Positions 7,391 through 13,086 of a stretch of DNA of 64,000 nt are shown in pieces. The notes below the pieces were generated by a model that was not told the origin of the DNA, did not search any database, and saw nothing but the letters and a program-made list of their open reading frames with translations. Origin of the DNA: QZKY01 sp963666295 (lineage in GTDB: Bacteria > Pseudomonadota > Gammaproteobacteria > Burkholderiales > Burkholderiaceae_D); contig OY762707.1 in NCBI GenBank assembly GCA_963666295.1, positions 372,001 through 436,000 of the forward strand, read 5' to 3'. A program made the translations under genes and the position numbers. Numbering within the stretch: position 1 is the first letter of the stretch; each line of letters begins with the position of its first letter.

Positions 7391-8177
7391 TGTTGCAACA
7401 GAACTCAAGGCATTGCGCCTGCACGGCATGGTCAGTGCGTGGGCGGATTTGACGGTGAATGAACCATCTTCCACTCAAACATCGAAATGGCTGATTGAAC
7501 ACCTGCTTCAAGCCGAGAATACAGACCGCCACATGCGCTCAATCACCAACCAGATGCGAGCAGCACGGTTTCCAGTGCATCGCGACCTAGCGGGCTTTGA
7601 TTTTGCGCTTAGCAAAGTTGACCAACCGCTGATCAGGCAACTGGCAACGATGGAGTTTGCAGACCATGCACAAAACGTCGTGTTCATTGGCGGACCCGGC
7701 ACCGGCAAGACGCATCTGGCCACAGCCATTGCGATAAGCGGCATAACCCAACACAGCAAGCGTGTGCGGTTTCACTCTACAGTCGATCTGGTCAATATGC
7801 TGGAAAAGGAAAAGCGCGATGGCAAGGCTGGTCGGATTGCACGCTCCCTGATGCGTATGGATCTCGTCATACTCGATGAGCTGGGATACCTGCCGTTCAG
7901 CCAGGCCGGCGGGGCATTGCTATTTCATTTGCTCTCTAAACTTTACGAGCATACCAGTGTGGCCATCACCACGAATCTGAGTTTCTCGGAGTGGTCCAGC
8001 GTATTTGGCGACAGCAAAATGACAACGGCGCTTCTTGATCGCCTGACTCATCATTGCCACATCGTTGAAACCGGCAACGAGTCGTATCGCTTCCAGCACA
8101 GCAGCCTGGCGGCAAAGTCGCGTATCAGATCAAGGGAGCAGGCCAGAAAGAACAAAAAGGCTGAAAATCAGTGCTGA
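7383..8177 (+). CDS. istB: IS21-family ATPase IstB (second type, copy A)
   Basis: This 264-aa AAA+ helper ATPase has Walker A 'GGPGTGKT' (residues 103-110) and Walker B 'LVILDELGY' (161-169). The start overlaps istA by 8 bp, consistent with translational coupling. It differs from copy B at several residues (for example V137/A, K148/N, M159/V) and at the C-terminus (KAENQC against NAETQC). istB has therefore diverged more at protein level than istA. Confidence 0.92.
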   Translation: MRDVATELKALRLHGMVSAWADLTVNEPSSTQTSKWLIEHLLQAENTDRHMRSITNQMRAARFPVHRDLAGFDFALSKVDQPLIRQLATMEFADHAQNVVFIGGPGTGKTHLATAIAISGITQHSKRVRFHSTVDLVNMLEKEKRDGKAGRIARSLMRMDLVILDELGYLPFSQAGGALLFHLLSKLYEHTSVAITTNLSFSEWSSVFGDSKMTTALLDRLTHHCHIVETGNESYRFQHSSLAAKSRIRSREQARKNKKAENQC

Positions 8178-8233
8178 AAGGCACACGGAAAAATGAAAAA
8201 AGGAGGGAATAAAAAACCGGCTATTTGCTAAAC

Positions 8234-8242
8234 TTATCCACA
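8234..8242 (+). promoter_or_regulatory. Consensus DnaA box inside IS copy A
   Basis: TTATCCACA, the 9-bp DnaA-box consensus, lies between the istB stop and the right inverted repeat. The same 9-mer occurs at the matching place in copy B. A role in linking transposition to replication initiation or DnaA level is inferred only. Confidence 0.5.
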
Positions 8243-8300
8243 GCTGCCATACCAAAATGCAGCTCCCGACCCTGGGTCAAAATTCAATCGGCACGGTGGG

Positions 8301-8771
8301 TCAATTTTCAATCAGCGCGAACACGCCTGGTGTACTGGAAGTTTTATTTTTCAGTGAAGGGGCATATTTCGACCAGTGGCTATTCATCGGTCGATTTGTG
8401 GCGCTTATATCCAACTTTCCGCCGCACTCGTCAATCGCCAGCCAGCCAAGGCCGTACAAGCTGCATTGATGCAAACCGCCTTGGCGTGTGAGAAAGATCA
8501 GCCCTGATTCCTGAAGCTCCTTAATGGCCTTGTACAGCGTTGCCTTTGAGTTCCAGCCACGATGCCGCATAACTCTTTCGTAAGCGGTGCTTGCGTCTCC
8601 ATTGTTGCCAAGCCGCCACTGGCTTGCAATGTCCAGCAGCAACTTGGCAGCGTGGGGAGAAAGATCAGCAAGTGCTTGGCTTTCCAGCACGCTTTGGGGT
8701 AGCGGTAGAAATTGACCGCCGCCCCTAGCCTGCTTTGCAGATTTCAGGGCGTGCTTTCGGGCTTTGCTCAT
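8301..8771 (-). CDS. Winged-helix DNA-binding protein with C-terminus replaced by IS sequence
   Basis: The 156-aa product has a basic start (MSKARKHALKSAKQARGG) and a winged-helix-like core ('SPHAAKLLLDIASQW...AYERVMRHRGWNSKATLYKAIKELQESGLIFLTRQGG', about residues 38-100), as in plasmid or phage replication and regulatory proteins. Residues 1-150 are native; the last six, FALIEN, are read from the end of IS copy A. Joining 8324 onward to the sequence before 5765 gives the ancestral tail PKARKNAVLGTPDVPMR and a stop at 5700-5702, so the intact protein had 167 residues. A GGGGG site lies 7 bases before the ATG. It starts 3 bp after the 47-aa gene ends. Whether it initiates replication of the element is unproven. 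Confidence 0.6.
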   Translation of the reverse strand: MSKARKHALKSAKQARGGGQFLPLPQSVLESQALADLSPHAAKLLLDIASQWRLGNNGDASTAYERVMRHRGWNSKATLYKAIKELQESGLIFLTRQGGLHQCSLYGLGWLAIDECGGKLDISATNRPMNSHWSKYAPSLKNKTSSTPGVFALIEN

Positions 8772-8774
8772 TCG

Positions 8775-8918
8775 CTATTCCCCCGCCAAGCGCTTTAATA
8801 GGCAATACACGCCCCAAAGTTCACACAAAGCCATTGCAGGGATGTCAGGGTTTATGCACATGCCAGAAAAGCGCCCTAGCAGCCTGCGGAGGTCTTGCAG
8901 CCATTGTTCATTGTCCAT
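8775..8918 (-). CDS. 47-aa protein of the integrative element, unknown function
   Basis: The frame from ATG 8916-8918 to a TAG at 8775-8777 encodes MDNEQWLQDLRRLLGRFSGM..., 47 residues, with no recognisable family. GAGGGGGCGGC precedes the ATG. Its 5' end overlaps the end of the HTH_39-type gene by 11 bp and its stop lies 3 bp before the next start, so it fits exactly into a tightly packed operon. The packing and the ribosome-binding site are the evidence that it is real. Confidence 0.55.
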   Translation of the reverse strand: MDNEQWLQDLRRLLGRFSGMCINPDIPAMALCELWGVYCLLKRLAGE

Positions 8919-9234
8919 GCCGCCCCCTCATGCCCATAAACACATAACGCGCCATACGGTGCAGATTGCCACCGACTGTCGGGTAATTTTCCCAAACGGT
9001 CATAATTTCAAACCCTCGCGCCCTCAATTCCCTAATCCTGCCAGCCGGGTGCATGATGTCGAGATTGCGACGTGCATCTTCGGTGGTCAGGCTATTGGAA
9101 GCCTTGAACCATTCAGCTATGCGCTGGCGTTGCGCGAACACGCTGTTACCGCGATAATGCTTTTGTCTGTTTTGCATGGTCGCCTCGGTTCCCGCCGTTG
9201 CGGCCATTTCTTTTGTCTCGTCTGTTTTGCTCAT
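8908..9234 (-). CDS. HTH_39-type helix-turn-helix protein
   Basis: The 108-aa product contains 'IAEWFKASNSLTTEDARRNLDIMHPAGRIRELRARGFEIMTVWE' (about residues 37-80). This matches the short helix-turn-helix family (Pfam HTH_39) common in prophages and integrative elements. The start at 9232-9234 is preferred over upstream options because AAGGGG lies 7 bases before it. It lies 10 bp downstream of the AlpA-like gene in the same operon and is probably a regulator of the element. The DNA target is unknown. Confidence 0.6.
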   Translation of the reverse strand: MSKTDETKEMAATAGTEATMQNRQKHYRGNSVFAQRQRIAEWFKASNSLTTEDARRNLDIMHPAGRIRELRARGFEIMTVWENYPTVGGNLHRMARYVFMGMRGRHGQ

Positions 9235-9244
9235 CGTTATCCCC

Positions 9245-9454
9245 TTATTTAATTGAAGGGCGACTTGCTGCCACACGTCCGGCGATGAACTCGGAAACAT
9301 CCGATTCAAGCCAGCCAACGGCGCGAGCACCAAGCGATATGGGCTTTTTGAATTGGCCGCGCTTGATGAGTTCATAGATGGTGCTACGGGATAAGCCTGT
9401 GCGCTGTTTTACTTGCGGCAGGCGGATGATGATGGTGTTGGTTTTTGCCGTCAT
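9245..9454 (-). CDS. AlpA-family regulator / excisionase-like protein
   Basis: The 69-aa product (MTAKTNTIIIRLPQVKQRTG...) has the 'RLPQVKQRTGLSRSTIYELIKRGQFKKPISLG...VGWLESDVSEFI' signature of AlpA proteins. These have a MerR-like winged helix, occur in P4-like elements, and activate integrase genes or act as excision factors. It lies in the same orientation as, and downstream of, the integrase and the unknown 278-aa gene. Assignment to the AlpA family is clear; the exact role is inferred. Confidence 0.85.
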   Translation of the reverse strand: MTAKTNTIIIRLPQVKQRTGLSRSTIYELIKRGQFKKPISLGARAVGWLESDVSEFIAGRVAASRPSIK

Positions 9455-9573
9455 TTCTTAACATTCCTATATAGTCCCCGCGATGTGTTTGCGGTATGAG
9501 GAGAGCTTAAGAAATCTAACGATGCAAGTCGCGGAAGGTTATTCTGATTTCGATCACATAACCGTCCGTAGGT

Positions 9574-10410
9574 TTAGTCCTTTGCTGTCGGCATCAATGA
9601 TTGAAAATAGACCATATCGGAATCAGGAATTTGAAATATCTTTCTGACCATATCGGAGTTTATGTCAGAATCATCAAGCGCGACGCTGCAAAAAGTTGCT
9701 ATTTTTGATGGTGCATTTTTTCTATATACGCGTGCAAATCTCCACGCAACACCTTGAATAAAAAATGTTCGAAACGCATTTTTATCTTTAACACGCCTTG
9801 GCAGCTTCAAGCGCGATTTCATATCTGATGCTTCTTTCATGCTGTAATCACGTAAATTTTCAAACATTCTGTGCATTGGTGGAGCAGCATATTCGAATCG
9901 ATACAACGGTGAATGTTTATTTAAAACTCCGTTGCGATCAGCTAACTTCGAAAAGAAATCAAACTGCTCCCTTGTAAAAAATCTGAAAAATTTAAATGGG
10001 TTGTTAAGATGCGTGGTGCCTTCTGTAAATTTCCTCATTTTTTTTGATAAAGCATCTGCCAACTCGGCAATCTCGGTCATTTCTTCTTCATACTCACTCA
10101 CGGTTAGCTTTGCGCTAAAAAAATAATTTTCCGTTAATGTGATAATCATATTCAACTCGTAGGCAAGTCCGAACATAATCAAGCAAAGATCATGCGAGAT
10201 TTGAAGCTGCTCCAAAAAATCCGGCCAAAATTTTTCCATTTCAGGCCGTGTTGCCAATCGAGTTAGCATTGCATAAGTTTCTGTTACATATTCCTCCCAT
10301 TCCTTTGGCCACTTCCTTTCGATAGGCCATGCGTCGTTCTGCTTAATTACATCTTCACATTCGTTAAGCAAAGTAATTAACTCATCCGGCACCCACTTAG
10401 AAAAGGTCAC
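9574..10410 (-). CDS. Unrecognised 278-aa cargo protein of the integrative element
   Basis: The frame ends at 9574. GTG at 10408-10410 is chosen as start because AAAGGAT precedes it at good spacing; a TTG at 10452 would add 14 residues but has no ribosome-binding site. The product looks soluble and mainly helical, rich in Lys, Glu, Phe and Met, with 'KKMRKFTEGTTHLNNPFKFFRFFTREQFDFFSKL' in the middle. I see no signal peptide, membrane segment or known motif. The DNA is visibly more AT-rich than the neighbouring genes, suggesting separate acquisition. It sits between the integrase and AlpA, where such elements carry accessory (often defence) genes, but no function can be assigned. Confidence 0.65.
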   Translation of the reverse strand: MTFSKWVPDELITLLNECEDVIKQNDAWPIERKWPKEWEEYVTETYAMLTRLATRPEMEKFWPDFLEQLQISHDLCLIMFGLAYELNMIITLTENYFFSAKLTVSEYEEEMTEIAELADALSKKMRKFTEGTTHLNNPFKFFRFFTREQFDFFSKLADRNGVLNKHSPLYRFEYAAPPMHRMFENLRDYSMKEASDMKSRLKLPRRVKDKNAFRTFFIQGVAWRFARVYRKNAPSKIATFCSVALDDSDINSDMVRKIFQIPDSDMVYFQSLMPTAKD

Positions 10411-10556
10411 TTTTATCCTTTTTGCCCCTGATTCTAAAAACCATGCCAGCAAGCATAAAGGGGCTTAGTGCTTGCGTTTCCCGCCGTCGCGGTAGGCATG
10501 GGTGAACTGGATTACTGCATGTTAATTTTTGTTAATCTTTTGTTGTTTTCAAAAAA

Positions 10557-11813
10557 TCACGCCTCCCGAAAACTCCCGTGAATCACGTTTGCACCAGCTT
10601 CCACGGCGTCCAGATAATCCGCCCACTCCTGCATCATCTTTTTGCGTTCATCTAAGAATTTAGCGCGGTCATAAGCACTGTCTATTTCATTTCGTTGTGC
10701 GTGAGCAAGCTGGCGATCTACGACTTCATGCCGATAATGTAAGCGTTCTTTCAGGGTCGTCATGGCAAGCGCCCTGAAACCGTGGCCGGTCATCTTGTTT
10801 TTGTAACCCATGCGCTTCAATGCCATCAAGATAGCGCCGTTACTCATGGGCTTTTGCGGGTCGCGCTGATTAGGGAACACCCACTGGTTGCGCCCGGTCA
10901 GGCTATACAACTCTTTCAGCAACTCCAAGGCCTGAGTGCAAAGCGGCACGACATGGTTATCTTTGCGGGGGTTCATCTTGCGCTTGCCCATCTTCATGCG
11001 CTGCCAAGGGATTACCCATTCGCCCTTTTCCAGATCAATCTCTGACCACGGCGTTTCGATCAATTCGCTGGTTCGCAAAAATGTCAGCATCATCAATTGC
11101 AAAGCTATGCGCGTTGGCAGATACAGACGCGCCTTATTTTCCCGCATGGCTTTCAGAAACTCCGGCAACTCGTCCGGCGTAATGCTGGCAAAGTGTCCTT
11201 TGGGCGCTGGCGTCAGCACATCCTTTTTCAACGGTGCTGCGGGGTTTATTTCTGCATGGCCGTGTGTGATGGCGTAATTGAAGATGCGTTCCAGATTTGC
11301 ACGCAAACGCTTTGCAATCTCTTTTGCACCGCGCCCTTCAATATCTTTGAGTACCTTGATTAGCTGACGCGACTTGATGCCATCAATGGGATAACGCCCT
11401 ATTGCTGGAAAAATGTCTTTCTCAAGCCTGTAGATTGTGTCTTTGGCGGTGCTTTGCTGCCATGTCGGAAGCATGTGCGTGTGCCAGCGCCTAGCTATCT
11501 TTTCGAATGTATTGCCATCCTTTTCCAGCTTAAGCGCCTTGTCAGCCTTTTTCTGCTCACTGGGGTCTACGCCATGCCTAAGCAACTCTCGGGCGCTCTC
11601 ACGCTGTTTACGGGCTTCTGAGAGGGAAATTTCAGGGTAAACGCCTAGCGCCAGCGTCTTTTGCTTTTCATTGAAGCGGTAGCGAAGTTGCCAATACTTT
11701 CCGCCTTTGGGGTGAACCATCAACACAAGGCCGCCACCGTCCGCAATTGTGAAGGCTTTTTCTCTTGGCTTAGCGTTGCGGTAAACCGCGTCTTTGTTCT
11801 CTTTTCGGGTCAT
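10557..11813 (-). CDS. P4-type tyrosine recombinase (integrase) at tRNA-Ser
   Basis: This 418-aa site-specific recombinase inserts and excises the element at the neighbouring tRNA gene. The N-terminal DUF4102 arm-binding domain (about residues 10-90, 'DGGGLVLMVHPKGGKYWQLRYRF...KTLALGVYPEISLSEAR') is typical of P4/CP4-57 integrases. The catalytic domain shows R247 ('FLRTSEL'), H344-R347 ('HGFR'), H371 ('LAHAQ') and the nucleophile Y381 ('AYDRAKF'). It is full length. It ends about 150 bp before the GTG of the cargo gene and starts about 165 bp from the 3' end of tRNA-Ser(CGA), the usual arrangement for a tRNA-targeted integrase. Confidence 0.95.
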   Translation of the reverse strand: MTRKENKDAVYRNAKPREKAFTIADGGGLVLMVHPKGGKYWQLRYRFNEKQKTLALGVYPEISLSEARKQRESARELLRHGVDPSEQKKADKALKLEKDGNTFEKIARRWHTHMLPTWQQSTAKDTIYRLEKDIFPAIGRYPIDGIKSRQLIKVLKDIEGRGAKEIAKRLRANLERIFNYAITHGHAEINPAAPLKKDVLTPAPKGHFASITPDELPEFLKAMRENKARLYLPTRIALQLMMLTFLRTSELIETPWSEIDLEKGEWVIPWQRMKMGKRKMNPRKDNHVVPLCTQALELLKELYSLTGRNQWVFPNQRDPQKPMSNGAILMALKRMGYKNKMTGHGFRALAMTTLKERLHYRHEVVDRQLAHAQRNEIDSAYDRAKFLDERKKMMQEWADYLDAVEAGANVIHGSFREA

Positions 11814-11904
11814 TTGTTGTTAAATCCAAAAAGCACAATCTGGTTTAACAACTAATTTAACAACAAAAGCGCTGGATGTAAACGGACATTACAGAACGCC
11901 ATAA

Positions 11905-11944
11905 AACAAAAAACCCGCGTAACTCATTGAGCTATAACGGGTTT
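11905..11944 (-). terminator. Intrinsic terminator after tRNA-Ser
   Basis: On the minus strand the stem AAACCCG/CGGGTTT (11938-11944 with 11911-11917) is followed by a run of T (GGGTTTTTTGTTTT). It lies about 35 bp past the tRNA 3' end and before the integrase gene. Confidence 0.7.
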
Positions 11945-11978
11945 AATGTCTTTTTCAGGATGTTCCAGAATCTACTTC

Positions 11979-12068
11979 TGGCGGAAAGGGAGGGATTCGA
12001 ACCCTCGAAACGCCTAAACGTTTAACGGATTTCGAGTCCGCCGCATTCGACCACTCTGCCACCTTTCC
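11979..12068 (-). tRNA. tRNA-Ser, anticodon CGA
   Basis: This is a 90-nt class II tRNA on the minus strand. The acceptor stem GGAAAGG pairs with CCTTTCC, with discriminator G and an encoded CCA (11979-11981). The anticodon loop CTCGAAA gives CGA, reading UCG codons. There is a long variable arm and a T-loop GGTTCGAATCC. It is the probable attachment site of the integrative element to its left. Confidence 0.95.
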
Positions 12069-12111
12069 GAAAGTGTTACCTGGCTGATGCTTTTCAGTCG
12101 AGAAGCTGGCA

Positions 12112-12139
12112 AGTATAGCAGAGATCGTACTGGCTTCAA
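12112..12139 (-). promoter_or_regulatory. Promoter of tRNA-Ser
   Basis: On the minus strand TTGAAG (12134-12139), a 16-bp spacer and TATACT (12112-12117) lie about 44 bp upstream of the tRNA 5' end. Confidence 0.6.
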
Positions 12140-12175
12140 GTTTTGTCGTAATCCCCCACCATATGTAAACCTGTA

Positions 12176-12206
12176 TTGGCTATCAAGTTGATCCGTCGCT
12201 TATAAT
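12176..12206 (+). promoter_or_regulatory. Possible promoter of map
   Basis: A perfect TATAAT at 12201-12206 has a partial -35 (TTGGCT, 12176-12181) at a long 19-bp spacing. It lies about 45 bp before the map ATG, back to back with the tRNA promoter. Confidence 0.4.
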
Positions 12207-12250
12207 TTGCTCTTACAGCAAATCGCTGCTCTGTTTAAATAGTGTTTTCA

Positions 12251-13066
12251 ATGACTTCCATTCCGATCAAATCTACTGCCGAAATCGAGAAAATGCGCGT
12301 GGCTTGCAAGCTTAGTGCCGAGGTTCTTGATTACATTGCCCCTTTTGTAAAGGCTGGCGTTACGACTGGCGAACTGGATCGCCTTTGCCACGATTACATC
12401 GTAAACGTGCAAGAGGCGATACCCGCGCCTTTGAATTACTGCCCACCCGGACACAAACCCTATCCGAATGCCACATGCATCTCCGTCAACGATGTCGTCT
12501 GCCACGGCATTCCAGGCGGGAAAGCCTTGAAAGAGGGTGACTCGCTGAACATTGATATCACCGTCATCAAGGATGGTTATCATGGCGACACCAGTCGCAT
12601 GTTCGTCGTTGGCGAGCCCTCCATCATGACGCGGCGCTTGAACAAGATAACGTATGAATCCATGTGGAAAGGCATTGAGCAGGTCAAACCGGGGGCGCAC
12701 CTTGGCGACATTGGTCATGCCTGCCAGAAACATGCCGAGGAAGCGGGATTTAGTATTGTGCGTGAATTCTGCGGCCACGGCATCGGCAAAGCCTTTCATG
12801 AAGAACCGCAAGTGCTGCATTACGGCAAACCGGGCACACTGGAAAAGCTGGCTGCCGGCATGATTTTTACGATCGAACCCATGGTTAATGCTGGGCGCCG
12901 CGAAATTCGTGGAAGTAATGATGGCTGGACCATCAAGACCAAGGATCGCAAACCTTCTGCGCAGTGGGAGCATACGGTTCTGGTTAACGATACTGGATAT
13001 GAAGTCCTGACTGTATCGCCCAACATGCCACCGCCGCCACGCTGGATTCAAAAAACACAAAAATAA
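12251..13066 (+). CDS. map: Methionine aminopeptidase, type I
   Basis: The enzyme removes the N-terminal methionine from nascent cytosolic proteins. The 271-aa product shows the metal ligands of the pita-bread fold: D in 'LNIDITVIKDGYHGDTSRMF', H in 'GHGIGKAFHEEP', and E in 'FTIEPMVN' and 'QWEHTVLV'. The catalytic-pocket 'CHGIPGG' is also present. ATG 12251 is preferred to a GTG nine bases earlier, as the protein then starts MTSIPIKSTAEIEKMR; no strong ribosome-binding site favours either. It has a C-terminal tail (PPPPRWIQKTQK). glnD follows 20 bp later, the usual betaproteobacterial order. Confidence 0.95.
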   Translation: MTSIPIKSTAEIEKMRVACKLSAEVLDYIAPFVKAGVTTGELDRLCHDYIVNVQEAIPAPLNYCPPGHKPYPNATCISVNDVVCHGIPGGKALKEGDSLNIDITVIKDGYHGDTSRMFVVGEPSIMTRRLNKITYESMWKGIEQVKPGAHLGDIGHACQKHAEEAGFSIVREFCGHGIGKAFHEEPQVLHYGKPGTLEKLAAGMIFTIEPMVNAGRREIRGSNDGWTIKTKDRKPSAQWEHTVLVNDTGYEVLTVSPNMPPPPRWIQKTQK

Positions 13067-13086
13067 AGCCAAGTCTTCCTGAAACC

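Larger units (their letters stand above)
5765..8323 (+). mobile_element. IS21-type insertion sequence (second type), copy A, 2559 bp
   Basis: The left end TGTTGCCGCTGACCGAAAAT and the right end, read inward (TGTTCGCGCTGATTGAAAAT), are imperfect inverted repeats. Each end has a second internal copy of the GCTGA...AAAATTGACCC unit (5806-5825 on the left). The 9 bp CGCCTGGTG flank both sides (5756-5764 and 8324-8332). Removing the element and one duplicate restores the fourth repeat of the phased array. A second, inverted copy lies at 19426-21973. Confidence 0.92.
5068..11978. mobile_element. tRNA-Ser-associated integrative element (left border not resolved)
   Basis: The integrase, AlpA-like, HTH_39, 47-aa and winged-helix genes share one strand and abut the 3' end of tRNA-Ser(CGA), as in P4-like genomic islands. 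The right border is the tRNA 3' end. I looked for a direct copy of the tRNA 3' end (GCGGAAAGGGAGGGATTCG) in 1-11900 and found none, so the left border is uncertain. It lies somewhere between the HD-GYP promoter and 5068, or was lost. IS copy A is nested inside. Confidence 0.6.

Noticed and set aside
8234..8242. DnaA box as a sign of a chromosomal origin
   Set aside because: There is one isolated box per IS copy, with no cluster, no AT-rich unwinding region and no dnaA or dnaN nearby.
10411..10452. TTG start at 10452 for the 278-aa cargo gene
   Set aside because: No ribosome-binding site precedes it, whereas the GTG at 10410 has AAAGGAT at good spacing.
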